From the NCBI GenBank assembly GCA_964640175.1, contig CAZXFW010000004.1, positions 186,001-250,000 on the forward strand: a stretch of DNA of 64,000 nt, written 5' to 3'. A program made the translations under genes and the position numbers. The notes below the pieces were generated by a model that saw only the letters and a list, made by a program, of their open reading frames with translations, made no database searches and was not told the origin of the DNA. This document shows, in pieces, positions 17,226 to 26,471 of the stretch (the stretch's first letter is position 1; each line of letters starts with the position of its first letter). Origin of the DNA: JACKDX01 sp964640175 (GTDB taxonomy: Bacteria > Myxococcota_A > Polyangia > Polyangiales > GCA-016699535).

Positions 17226-18416
17226 CCTATGTTCTCGGCTCGCTCAAACTACCAACACACGCACAATCCGCTCGAAATCTTGCGACAACGCTTTATGCAA
17301 GAGCATGTATCTGTGGTTGATCTCAGCCATAGTGACCCCACTCGCATCGGGCTGATTTACCCTGAGATCACACTGCCGCTTCCCACGCATCCACCTGTGA
17401 TTCCCTATGTTGCAGACGCCTTTGGGCTCTCTTCTGCGCGCATGGCCGTTGCTGCGGAATTAAAGCGCCAAGGCGCATCCGTAGACAAAGACCAGATCGT
17501 ACTTACGGCAAGCACAAGCGAGGCGTATGCTTTTTTATTCAAGTTATTATGCGACCCTGGAGACGAGATACTGGTGCCACGTCCCAGTTATCCTTTGTTT
17601 GATTATCTGGCTCAAGCTGAAAGCATCTCACTTACACCCTACCGTCTGCACTGGGATGGGCAATGGCATCTCGATATTTCCGACATCAGGCGACACATCA
17701 CTTCAAAAACGCGTGCCATTGTTGTTGTAAATCCCAACAATCCTACGGGGTCCTATCTAAAGCACAACGATCTTCAGGCGCTGCTAGAACTCAATATGAC
17801 ATTAATAAGTGACGAGGTTTTTTCGCCCTACACACTGACAGATAATAGTCATATTTGCCGAAGCATCCTTACACACACAACCAGTTGTGATGACCAGACA
17901 TTGCAATTCGCATTGGGCGGCATATCAAAGCATCTTGCACTTCCACACCTTAAATGCGGATGGTTATGTGTTAAAGGAAATTCTTCCTTAACCAAAGAAG
18001 CCTTATGGCGCCTCGAATGCATCGCTGACACATTTTTATCAGTCAATACACCTGTACAACATGCGCTCCCCAACCTTTTAGCTTCCGCACCTCAAATCCA
18101 AGCACAAATCATGCAGCGAATTGTCTCGAACCTTTCCAGGCTTAAAACCCTATGCGCACAGCAACGAAGTCCCATTACATTGCGCAGCCCTGAAGGAGGC
18201 TGGTCCGCAGTCATCCAACTTCCCAGCGTACATACAGACGAAGAATGGGCGCTTTCCCTGCTTGAGTCTCGCCATGTATATATTCAGCCTGGGTATTTTT
18301 ATGACTTTATGGAGCCTGCATGCATGGTGCTCAGCCTTCTCACTGAACCGCAGTCATTCCAATTTGGAATCGAACAGCTGTATCAGCATGTTGAGAAAAC
18401 ATGTGCACAGTCATAG
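17226..18416 (+). CDS. PLP-dependent aminotransferase, class I/II
   Basis: A fold-type I aminotransferase of about 396 residues. Seen are DLSHSDPTRIGL near the N-terminus, the substrate/cofactor segment VVVNPNNPTGSYLK, the SDEVF motif with the PLP-contacting Asp, and the Schiff-base lysine in GGISKHLALPHLKCGW. I chose ATG 17226 (MFSARSNYQ) because related enzymes begin with FSxRS. ATG 17214 is also in frame but lies only 8 bases from the start of the divergent sctU-like gene. The substrate cannot be told from sequence; alanine- or aspartate-type donors are plausible. It converges on the cystathionine beta-synthase gene with a four-base gap. Confidence 0.88.
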   Translation, partial: PMFSARSNYQHTHNPLEILRQRFMQEHVSVVDLSHSDPTRIGLIYPEITLPLPTHPPVIPYVADAFGLSSARMAVAAELKRQGASVDKDQIVLTASTSEAYAFLFKLLCDPGDEILVPRPSYPLFDYLAQAESISLTPYRLHWDGQWHLDISDIRRHITSKTRAIVVVNPNNPTGSYLKHNDLQALLELNMTLISDEVFSPYTLTDNSHICRSILTHTTSCDDQTLQFALGGISKHLALPHLKCGWLCVKGNSSLTKEALWRLECIADTFLSVNTPVQHALPNLLASAPQIQAQIMQRIVSNLSRLKTLCAQQRSPITLRSPEGGWSAVIQLPSVHTDEEWALSLLESRHVYIQPGYFYDFMEPACMVLSLLTEPQSFQFGIEQLYQHVEKTCAQS

Positions 18417-18420
18417 TATT

Positions 18421-19797
18421 TTATGAAGAAATACGTTTTGCAAGATAATCAATTAAATCAATCTTGGTAATGATTCCCATAATCTTGTCGTTGTCTTTGA
18501 CAATTGCCATACGTGCATCGTTAAGAACTCCTTGCAAGAGTTCCAACTTAGTCTGAGGCGTCACCGTCGTATAGTCATGCTCTACAAGTGGACCAATTTC
18601 ACTCGAAAGCGAGTGCTCTCCACTGTACAAAATTCTCAACAGATCTACCTCCGCAACAGCACCCACAAGCTTTTCTTGTTCCAGAACTGGAAGTTGTGAA
18701 ATTCCGTGGTTTTTAAGCCGTGCAATCACCGCCTTAATGCTGTCTGTAACCTGCGCGGTCACCACCTCGCCTTTTGGTTTTATTTTCAGAACGTCTGCTA
18801 CCACACCCAAGCCAGGCTGTTCATCGAGAAATCCATTTTGTTGCATCCACTGATCATTAAAAATTTTCGATAAATATTTGGCGGCCCCATCAGGCAAAAG
18901 CACTACAATATTCTCACGCTTATTACGTTGCTTGGCATACTTCAACGCACCGGCTACCACTGCCCCTGATGAGCCACCCACATAGAGCCCTTCTAGTCTC
19001 ACCAAGTCCCTCGCCATAAGGAAACATTCCTTATCATCGACTCTCTGGATGTCATCCAAGATGTTGAGGTCAATCGTGGAAGGAATAAAATCCTCGCCAA
19101 TGCCTTCAACTTTATAGGAAAAGGGTTTGGTAAGGCGGCCATCTTTCACAAAATCATAATAAAGTGACCCAACAGGATCTACACCAACAAGCTGTATACT
19201 GGGTTTCTTTTCCTTGAGGTAACGCCCTGTTCCTGTAATGGTGCCACCTGTACCCAGACCTGCAATAAAAACGTCAAGTTCTCCGTTGGTCTGCTCCCAT
19301 AACTCGGGACCGGTGCTGTAGTAGTGCCCATTGGGATTGTCCTGGTTGTGGTACTGGTTAGCATAAAAGCTTCCCGCTGTTTCTTTATGTAACCGTTTAG
19401 CAACGGAGTAATAACTGCGTGGGTCTTCGGGCTCAACGGCGGTGGGACACACGACAACTTTCGCCCCAAACGCCTGTAGACTTGCGACTTTCTCCTCAGA
19501 CATCTTGTCAGGCATCACAAATATACAACGATAGCCACGTACCGCAGCAATCATGGCCAGCGCAGCACCGGTATTTCCGCTAGTTGCTTCGATGATTGTC
19601 CCACCGGGTTTTAGTTCTCCCCGCGCTTCTGCCTGATCGACCATATATCGGGTCATACGGTCTTTCATGGACCCAGCAGGATTAAGAAATTCACATTTGA
19701 CGTAAATGTCTGCGGCAACGCCTGTGGTTACCCGATTGAGCTTAATCAGCGGGGTATGCCCTACTGCATTAAGAATACTTGTTATGGTGCCGTGCAT
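18421..19797 (-). CDS. Cystathionine beta-synthase (CBS-domain PLP enzyme)
   Basis: 458 residues. The catalytic part (1-320) is a fold-type II PLP enzyme: Lys45 in AGSMKDR forms the Schiff base, SGNTG binds the substrate carboxylate, and GTGGTITG binds the PLP phosphate. The C-terminal 125 residues contain two CBS motifs (VTDSIKAVIARLKNHGISQLPVL and VTPQTKLELLQGVLN), which usually sense adenosyl compounds such as SAM. The reaction is most likely condensation of serine with homocysteine to cystathionine, with O-acetylserine sulfhydrylation as an alternative. It overlaps the end of tsaD by 16 bases, so the lipoprotein/tsaD/CBS genes form one operon. There is no heme-binding N-terminal extension. 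Confidence 0.93.
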   Translation of the reverse strand: MHGTITSILNAVGHTPLIKLNRVTTGVAADIYVKCEFLNPAGSMKDRMTRYMVDQAEARGELKPGGTIIEATSGNTGAALAMIAAVRGYRCIFVMPDKMSEEKVASLQAFGAKVVVCPTAVEPEDPRSYYSVAKRLHKETAGSFYANQYHNQDNPNGHYYSTGPELWEQTNGELDVFIAGLGTGGTITGTGRYLKEKKPSIQLVGVDPVGSLYYDFVKDGRLTKPFSYKVEGIGEDFIPSTIDLNILDDIQRVDDKECFLMARDLVRLEGLYVGGSSGAVVAGALKYAKQRNKRENIVVLLPDGAAKYLSKIFNDQWMQQNGFLDEQPGLGVVADVLKIKPKGEVVTAQVTDSIKAVIARLKNHGISQLPVLEQEKLVGAVAEVDLLRILYSGEHSLSSEIGPLVEHDYTTVTPQTKLELLQGVLNDARMAIVKDNDKIMGIITKIDLIDYLAKRISS

Positions 19798-20831
19798 GCT
19801 GCTTCTCCTGCCTGACCTAACTCACTTCTAGAAAACGCTGTTGCATCGATACCCGTTTGTTTGCCTTTTGCCAATAATAGAGCACCTGTATATGCAATCA
19901 TCGCAGCATTGTCTGTACAGTAATGAATCGGTGGAATAAACAATCCAATTCCTTTTCTATCGGCCGCTTCTTTAGCGCGTGCGCGCAATCCTCGATTGGC
20001 AGCAACCCCACCCGTAATAACCCACTGGTCGATTCCACACTGCTCCAATGCCACTAAACTTTTATTGATCAACACATCACTCACAACATACTGAAAAGAG
20101 GCACACAGATCTGCCATCGCTTGCTCGTCTTTAGGATGACCGTTTACACGCAAATGCTGTGCAACGGCTGTTTTCAACCCCGAGAAACTGAATTCCACAC
20201 GATTGGTTTGGACCATGGGGCGCGGTAGCTTCACTGCCGTAGGTCTACCTTGCTGGGCTAACCGATCCACGATTGGACCGCCGGGATACCCAAGACCTAA
20301 CATTTTTGCCACTTTGTCGTAGGCTTCTCCAGCAGCGTCGTCTCGAGTTTGACCGAGCAATGTCACAGCATCGACGTCTTTCACTTCAAACAGGGCTGTA
20401 TGTCCGCCACTTACAAGCAACGCAATAAAAGGAAAACGAGGAACCTGACTCTCTTCGCCACGTGCATGCAGAAACACTGAAAAAAGATGTCCAAGTAAAT
20501 GGTCTACCCCAACCATAGGTAACGATTGTGCATAGGCTACTGCCTTAGCAGCCTGCACTCCAACAAGAAGCGCACCAATAAGCCCGGGGCCTTGGGTAAA
20601 TGCGACCGCATCAATCTCTGTTAATCCCTTGGGAAGTTGGGCATATGCTTGTGTGACAACGGGAACCAACGCTTGCATGTGTGCACGAGCTGCAAGCTCC
20701 GGCACGATGCCCCCATAAGGAGCATGTTGCTCGATTTGACTAGAAACCACATTGGACAGCACTTCTCCGTGTTCGTTAACAACCGCAGCCGCAGTTTCAT
20801 CACACGAAGATTCAATGCCTAACACAATCAT
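19782..20831 (-). CDS. tsaD: tRNA N6-adenosine threonylcarbamoyltransferase
   Basis: Transfers the threonylcarbamoyl group to A37 of tRNAs that read ANN codons, working with TsaB/TsaE. The 349-residue protein has the ASKHA-fold start GIESSCDETAAAV, the metal-binding His pair in GVDHLLGHLFSV, the phosphate motif LLVSGGHTALFEV, FSFSGLKTAV and TGGVAANRGLR. The start is ATG 20831, which shares a base with the stop of the upstream lipoprotein gene (TGATG); the few codons upstream belong to that gene. Confidence 0.97.
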   Translation of the reverse strand: MIVLGIESSCDETAAAVVNEHGEVLSNVVSSQIEQHAPYGGIVPELAARAHMQALVPVVTQAYAQLPKGLTEIDAVAFTQGPGLIGALLVGVQAAKAVAYAQSLPMVGVDHLLGHLFSVFLHARGEESQVPRFPFIALLVSGGHTALFEVKDVDAVTLLGQTRDDAAGEAYDKVAKMLGLGYPGGPIVDRLAQQGRPTAVKLPRPMVQTNRVEFSFSGLKTAVAQHLRVNGHPKDEQAMADLCASFQYVVSDVLINKSLVALEQCGIDQWVITGGVAANRGLRARAKEAADRKGIGLFIPPIHYCTDNAAMIAYTGALLLAKGKQTGIDATAFSRSELGQAGEAACTAP

Positions 20832-21403
20832 CACAAACAACCAGAAGCGCTAAGTTCCAAGGGAAAGAGTCCAAAATAATCACCGTCTCTCTCATCGCCT
20901 TTACCAACAACGATCCGCAATTCCGCTTTATCTCCATCGAGAGCAGACCAGAATAACATAACATCGCGATCTTGCAGCTCACCATGTTCCATACGTGTTG
21001 TATAAATATAATTGCGAATGCGTTCAGCCCCTGGAAAGTCATACTGACTTAGAAGATCATGTTGGAGAGGCTCAATCACATCAAAGAACGTGCAATCGAA
21101 CGCCTCATCGCTACTTGTCAGTACTCCCGCCCACGTATCCGTGTCTTCTGGGGTCATACATCCTCCCAGTTCGGGAGCAAAACTCACATCTATCGTTGTC
21201 CCCGCAATAAACCCTCTTCGAATAAAAGAGCAGTTGGTATCATTGCAGTCCCCAGCCGGCTCATCACTCCCAACTACGGTTCCACAATACCTGTGCCCAG
21301 AACCAACCCCAAAATCATCGGGATCATGACATCCCATCACAAAAACCCCTGCCGTCAGTAAAACGAGCCAAAAACTGCCTTCGTGATACTCTTTAATCGA
21401 CAT
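20831..21403 (-). CDS. Cys-rich lipoprotein of unknown function
   Basis: About 190 residues when started at ATG 21403; another in-frame ATG at 21433 would add ten residues. The N-terminus is a lipoprotein signal (FWLVLLTAGVFVMGC) with Cys as the likely acylation site. The mature part contains six or more cysteines (YCGTVV, DCNDTNC, GGCMTP, FDCTFF, SGCL), suggesting disulfides, and a region dominated by Asp/Glu. No known family is recognised. The stop overlaps the tsaD start by one base, so it is translated from the same message as tsaD and the CBS gene. Confidence 0.72.
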   Translation of the reverse strand: MSIKEYHEGSFWLVLLTAGVFVMGCHDPDDFGVGSGHRYCGTVVGSDEPAGDCNDTNCSFIRRGFIAGTTIDVSFAPELGGCMTPEDTDTWAGVLTSSDEAFDCTFFDVIEPLQHDLLSQYDFPGAERIRNYIYTTRMEHGELQDRDVMLFWSALDGDKAELRIVVGKGDERDGDYFGLFPLELSASGCL

Positions 21404-21498
21404 GAGCTTGGGTCTGTTTTGGGATCTAGCCATTCGGATGTAGACACGTATGCGGACGTCAGTCTAGCGTATTTCTGCTGAAAGGAAACCGTAAGTCA

Positions 21499-22518
21499 AT
21501 GAAAGCCTGGCAATTGCAACATGCATTTGGGCTTGAGAACCTCACGTGTGTTGAGCTACCACAGCCTGAACCAGGCCCTGACGACGTTCTTATACGCGTG
21601 CTTGCTACCTCGTTGAACTATCGTGACCTGCGAATGATCACGGGCCAGTACAACCCAAAGCAACCTCTTCCCTTGATCCCAGTATCCGATGGCGTGGGAG
21701 AAGTCGTTGCCTGTGGAAAAAACGTTCAAGGTATTCGAAAAGGCGATCGTGTCGCTGCTCTCATGGTGCAGGGATGGATGTCTGGTCCACCGACATTGGA
21801 TTTCATCCGTCATCGTACATTGGGGGGGCCTTTACCAGGCATGCTGCAAGAATATGTCGTTTTGCCACAGAACGGCGTGATCCATGTACCACTACACCTG
21901 AGTGATGAAGAAGCTTCAACGCTTCCATGTGCAGCACTCACTGCATGGAGTGCATTAATCACCTTAGGAAAACTTGAATCAGGACAAAAAGTACTTGTTC
22001 AAGGAAGCGGAGGCGTCTCCGTATGTGCATTGCAAATCGCTCGTGCCCAGGGAGCCCACGTATTAGCGACATCACGTAGTGACGAAAAACGAAAAAAACT
22101 TGAATCCCTTGGTGCCGAATACACCATCAATTATACGGAAACAAAGAACTGGGGCAAATGGGCACGCACGATTGGAGATGGACAAGGTGTCGATCATGTC
22201 ATTGAAGTAGGAGGAGAGCACACGCTGGGAGAGTCCCTGCAAGCCGTTAAACCAGGGGCACACATTAGCATCATTGGAGTCTTATCTGGAACAATGGCTC
22301 ATATAGAACTTTTGCCAATCCTTATGCGTCAAATCTGTGTGCAGGGAGTTTTTGTTGGACACAGAGAAGGATTCACAGCTATGAATGCTTTCTTGGCTCA
22401 CCATCACATTAAACCAGTCGTAGGAAAAACCTTCTCATTTGACGAAGTGCCTGCTGCATTTAATGAATTTCAAACGAGTTCACATTTTGGAAAAATTTGC
22501 GTCCGTGTCACAGACTAG
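21499..22518 (+). CDS. Zinc-independent NAD(P)-dependent medium-chain alcohol dehydrogenase/quinone oxidoreductase
   Basis: 339 residues, an MDR-superfamily oxidoreductase. The GroES-like N-terminal domain includes TSLNYRDLRMITGQY and PLIPVSDGVGEVVACG. The Rossmann domain has VLVQGSGGVSVCALQIARAQGAHVLATS. The catalytic zinc Cys of classical alcohol dehydrogenases is replaced in the NYRD loop, so a zinc-free quinone-oxidoreductase-like or enoyl-reductase-like activity is more likely. The end overlaps the start chosen for hslO by 14 bases, so the two are coupled. The substrate is unknown. Confidence 0.9.
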   Translation: MKAWQLQHAFGLENLTCVELPQPEPGPDDVLIRVLATSLNYRDLRMITGQYNPKQPLPLIPVSDGVGEVVACGKNVQGIRKGDRVAALMVQGWMSGPPTLDFIRHRTLGGPLPGMLQEYVVLPQNGVIHVPLHLSDEEASTLPCAALTAWSALITLGKLESGQKVLVQGSGGVSVCALQIARAQGAHVLATSRSDEKRKKLESLGAEYTINYTETKNWGKWARTIGDGQGVDHVIEVGGEHTLGESLQAVKPGAHISIIGVLSGTMAHIELLPILMRQICVQGVFVGHREGFTAMNAFLAHHHIKPVVGKTFSFDEVPAAFNEFQTSSHFGKICVRVTD

Positions 22519-23368
22519 TTCCCACATAGATCAAGTTGTTCGGGCTATGACCGACGATGGCAGTTTCCGTGTAATTGTAGCCAATACCTCAGACACATGC
22601 CGCGAAGTCTGCCGTCGCCAGAAAGTTCACGGAGAAACAGCTTCACTATTATCACAACTGATCACAGGAACTGTATTAGTTCGAGAAACCATGGCCCCCT
22701 GGCTTCGTGCACAAGCGATTGCCGTGGGCTCTGAACGCGAAGGCAGGCTTATTGCGGATGCCTACCCAGATGGGTCAAACCGGGGATTAGTTCAACGCAA
22801 TGAGAGTGGAACATTCAACTTTGGAGGTGGAGCATTGCTGCAAGTGATGCGCGGACTCACCAATGGCAAGACCCACGAAGGCATCATCGACATGGAAGGC
22901 GTAAAAGACATTAGTGAAGCACTGATGAACTACATGCAGCATTCTGAACAGATCAACTGCGTCATCAACGTTGATGTATCTCAAAAAAAAGGAACCATCG
23001 AACAATCCGGTGGCTACATCGTGCAGTTGCTCCCCGAAGCCACGCGCCCAGCGCACATGATCATGACAGAGCGTCTCCATACATTTCCCACCATGACCGA
23101 CATCTTTAAGCAGAATACCCCCTGGCTGACGTCGTTACTCGATGAGATTTTGTACGGCATGCCCTATACAGTGTTAGAAAAATCGGATCTACGGTTCCAG
23201 TGCCAGTGTAGCCAAGCCCGTGTGCTTACAAGTCTAGCAAGTCTTGATCGAGAGACGATTCGAGACCTTATCAGCGTCAACAATGTGCTTGAGATCGAAT
23301 GTGACTATTGTGGAGAAACCTATCAGATTTTTGCTGAGAAATTACGTAGTTTGCTCAGCGAAAACTAG
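22505..23368 (+). CDS. hslO: Redox-regulated chaperonin Hsp33
   Basis: A holdase chaperone activated by oxidation and heat; 287 residues. It contains the family core FNFGGGALLQVMRGLTNGK and the C-terminal redox switch CQC ... CDYC (a CxC plus CxxC zinc centre), which releases zinc when oxidised. The start is taken as GTG 22505 (SHIDQVVRAMTDDGSF), since Hsp33 proteins begin just before this helix; the upstream frame is the tail of the dehydrogenase. Its stop and that of the convergent kinase gene share the palindrome CTAG (23365-23368). Confidence 0.94.
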   Translation: MSQTSSHIDQVVRAMTDDGSFRVIVANTSDTCREVCRRQKVHGETASLLSQLITGTVLVRETMAPWLRAQAIAVGSEREGRLIADAYPDGSNRGLVQRNESGTFNFGGGALLQVMRGLTNGKTHEGIIDMEGVKDISEALMNYMQHSEQINCVINVDVSQKKGTIEQSGGYIVQLLPEATRPAHMIMTERLHTFPTMTDIFKQNTPWLTSLLDEILYGMPYTVLEKSDLRFQCQCSQARVLTSLASLDRETIRDLISVNNVLEIECDYCGETYQIFAEKLRSLLSEN

Positions 23369-26300
23369 AGGGCCTGCCGAGTCGCAGGTGCTTTTAGACT
23401 TGCTGAAGCGTGTTTCCACCGCAGGTAAGCTTCAGCGTCACCTGCATCAGCCGCGTGCAGTGCAGCTTTTTTGTAGCGATCAGAAGCAATGTCCACATGC
23501 CCTTCCATTTCATCGACACTCCCCATCACACCCAAGACCAATGCCATCAACGCAGGCGCTTCAGCCTTTTTAGCAAGCTCATAAGCTTGTGTCAGAATGC
23601 GCTGGCCTTCTTCAATATCACCAATATCGATGAGCGTTTCTACCAGACGCACTGCAATTTCAGATTCCCGGTCAGGAACTTGATCCTTTAATGCATTCCA
23701 CGCGCGACGCAGAGCATTGGCTGCACCTATTTGATCGCCTTCCGCAATTCTGACCCGAGAGATAGCAATGTGGGCATCTGCAATCACATCTGCATCCCCG
23801 CAATTGCTGGCAATCTCTAATGCGCTTCCTAAAAGTCGGATGGCATCCCGCCTACGCTCTCTACGCGCACCAACTCGGCCAAGCACGTTTAACATGCGCG
23901 CACGTTCCACACTTGTAAGCGAGGCAAGATCAAGCGCTTCTCGAAGTACGCCGTCTGCTCCACCATAGTCTTCCAAAAGCTCCAATGCCTCACCCAACTT
24001 ACGACTAAACCCTATAATGGCACTATCGAGAGTCACATCACCTGTTTCCCAAAGCTCCCGACGTGCGAGTTCTAAGCCGTGACGAAACGCATACACCGCT
24101 GTCTCAGGGCTGCCACGTGTCAGCGCGGCCCCCCCCATACGCTCCAATAGCACCATGGCGGTCATGAACTCACCGCCTCGCGAGGCATGCTCTGCCCGCA
24201 CCTCTAGAGGCGCTTGCTGGGCACTCACAATCTGTAAAGCCTTTGCATGTAATTCCATACGGGCTGCGGCAGGAATTGATGACTCCACCAAATCACGAAT
24301 AAACGGATGAGCGATCTGCAACTCATCGTTACGGGCATACAACAACTCACTGCGCAACAAGGTATCGACCCCCATATTGATATCGGGATCGTTAATCAAT
24401 TTTTCCACATCTTGCTTGGAACATCGTTCACCAAGCACAGCCACTGCCTGCAATACTCTTCGAGCAGCCACATCCAAGCGTTCGATACGTTGTAAGATCA
24501 TATCAGATAAACGCGGCAAACCTTCATCGTCATCGGGAGTGGCCAGCCCAAACCCTCGCATTTGCTCGATATACAAAGGGCTAAATCCCTCTTCATAGAT
24601 GACACCAGGTTGCTTTTTGGATTGAACCGTTTGTAACCCAAATGTTCCTGAAAGAACTTGGTTCGCTTCCTCAGCACGGAGGGGCTTTAGTGGAATGGTA
24701 ACGCTTCCTTCTATGTCGTCTTTTGCCGATGAATCATTGGCGATGACTACCAACACACTCATGTCTTTAAGATAGTGCGTCAAAAGCGACACTACTTGTC
24801 GAGATAACGCATCACATCGGGCCAAATCATCGATGAGCAACACGACTCTGCCTGTAATTGCATGAGCACTTGCCATGCGCACACTTGCGGCCACGGCATA
24901 GGCTACAGCTCCCGCACGTGAACGATTTGGCATGCCCCTGATTCCATTGGGTTGAACAACTTCATGCAACCCTGCTTTTGCTAACGCCTCATCAAAGGCC
25001 TTGTCCTGTGCGATGAGCGTGCTTAGACGATCTTCAGGAATGCCCATTAATCCACTGATAAGGCCACGAATAGCCCAATAAGGCACCAATGCGCCGCTTG
25101 GATGAGGGCCTGCGGCAACTACCACATCACCAAGCTTTGAGCAGCGATCAGCAATCTCAGACAATATCCGCGTTTTTCCCATCCCCACTTCACCGACAAA
25201 ACGCACAACTGTAGAACGCTTTGTCCCTTGCGTACGCAGCACTTCAAAACGCTCAAGCTCGGCATTACGACCTACAAGCTTTCCACGCACACTCATCACA
25301 GGTGGTAAACTGACAGGCGGCCTGGAACCCATCACGGGTTGAACAGACGAAATGGCTCCTCCAAGGCGCATACCGCAGTCTGCACAATATTTCATCGAGG
25401 GCGTCACCGTCGCGCTGCAAGCTGGACAACGACGAACTTCATCTGCGTCTGACTTAAGTGAATCCAACACTTGACGAATCTCAGCAGCCATTTCATCTGC
25501 AGTGGCGTAACGATCTTCTCTGTCTTTGCTGAGCGCACGCAGCGTGATCTGCGCAAGCTTATCAGGGATGTTGCGCAGCGGAGCCACCTGACGTGGATCA
25601 GGCACTGGTTCCGTCAAATGGCGTAAAGCCACTTTAGTGGGAGTCTCGTCCTCAAACGGTAGCCTCCCGGTCAGTAGCTCAAACAAAAGAACGCCTACCG
25701 AATACAAATCTCCTCGGCCATCAATGTCTTCCCCTCTCGCTTGCTCAGGTGACATGTAATCAGGCGTGCCGCAAACCAGCCCCGGTGAGGTGACCGACGT
25801 TGCGGTTGGCTCCAAGATCTTGGCCAAGCCGAAATCCACAACCTTAACAAAATCCCCCCCACGACGTTGCCGTTGTAAAATGATGTTCTCCGGCTTCAAA
25901 TCACGATGCACCACGGACAGCTCATGTGCCTCCGCAAGCGCCGCAAGCACACTTTCTAGAATTCGACAGATCCGAGCAAAGGAAAATGGTCCCTCCTCTT
26001 GCATGACCATCGCCAAATCATGGCCATGAAGGTATTCCATCACCAAATGCAGCAATCCGTCATCCGTACGACCAAAATCAATGATGCTCACGCTGTTTGG
26101 ATGGTTCAAACGGCTGGCAGCCCGAGCTTCTGTGTAGAACCGTGCCACAGAGGCCTCGTCACCAAGTAAATGTTGATGAATCACCTTAATCGCGACCGTA
26201 CGACCAAGCATCGTCTGGTTGGCTCGATAAACCCGACCCATGCCTCCTACACCAATTGATTGCTCGATACGATACGCACCGTTAATCACACGGCCGATGA

Positions 26301-26400
26301 GTGCATCTTCGTTTGCAGTTAAACTGACCGCCGCGCCACAGCGTGGACAAAAATGGGCCTCCTCGACAAGGTCGCCCCCACATGTATGACAAACCAGCAC
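23365..26400 (-). CDS. PknK-like Ser/Thr protein kinase with two zinc ribbons, AAA ATPase and TPR array
   Basis: 1011 residues. A zinc ribbon opens the protein (Cys4, Cys7, Cys18, Cys21). The kinase domain follows with GVGGMG (50-55), Lys72, HRDLKPEN (165-172) and DFG (189-191). A second zinc ribbon lies near 325-345 (CPAC ... CADC). An AAA/STAND-type ATPase begins near 380 (LVGRNAELERFE, Walker A GEVGMGKT). The C-terminal 350 residues are alpha-helical repeats of TPR type (for example AIRLLGSALEIASNCGDADV). This is the MalT/PknK layout, in which ATP binding and repeats sense a partner and control kinase output. There is no membrane segment. The start is ATG 26400, 71 bases downstream of the stop of the HD-GYP-like gene, so the pair may be linked. 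Confidence 0.92.
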   Translation of the reverse strand: MLVCHTCGGDLVEEAHFCPRCGAAVSLTANEDALIGRVINGAYRIEQSIGVGGMGRVYRANQTMLGRTVAIKVIHQHLLGDEASVARFYTEARAASRLNHPNSVSIIDFGRTDDGLLHLVMEYLHGHDLAMVMQEEGPFSFARICRILESVLAALAEAHELSVVHRDLKPENIILQRQRRGGDFVKVVDFGLAKILEPTATSVTSPGLVCGTPDYMSPEQARGEDIDGRGDLYSVGVLLFELLTGRLPFEDETPTKVALRHLTEPVPDPRQVAPLRNIPDKLAQITLRALSKDREDRYATADEMAAEIRQVLDSLKSDADEVRRCPACSATVTPSMKYCADCGMRLGGAISSVQPVMGSRPPVSLPPVMSVRGKLVGRNAELERFEVLRTQGTKRSTVVRFVGEVGMGKTRILSEIADRCSKLGDVVVAAGPHPSGALVPYWAIRGLISGLMGIPEDRLSTLIAQDKAFDEALAKAGLHEVVQPNGIRGMPNRSRAGAVAYAVAASVRMASAHAITGRVVLLIDDLARCDALSRQVVSLLTHYLKDMSVLVVIANDSSAKDDIEGSVTIPLKPLRAEEANQVLSGTFGLQTVQSKKQPGVIYEEGFSPLYIEQMRGFGLATPDDDEGLPRLSDMILQRIERLDVAARRVLQAVAVLGERCSKQDVEKLINDPDINMGVDTLLRSELLYARNDELQIAHPFIRDLVESSIPAAARMELHAKALQIVSAQQAPLEVRAEHASRGGEFMTAMVLLERMGGAALTRGSPETAVYAFRHGLELARRELWETGDVTLDSAIIGFSRKLGEALELLEDYGGADGVLREALDLASLTSVERARMLNVLGRVGARRERRRDAIRLLGSALEIASNCGDADVIADAHIAISRVRIAEGDQIGAANALRRAWNALKDQVPDRESEIAVRLVETLIDIGDIEEGQRILTQAYELAKKAEAPALMALVLGVMGSVDEMEGHVDIASDRYKKAALHAADAGDAEAYLRWKHASASLKAPATRQAL

Positions 26401-26471
26401 CGTAGATCAGGGTACCGGATCTTGATGGTTTTGAGTACTAGATCCTTGCCTGAGACGTATTTCACGCCCGA

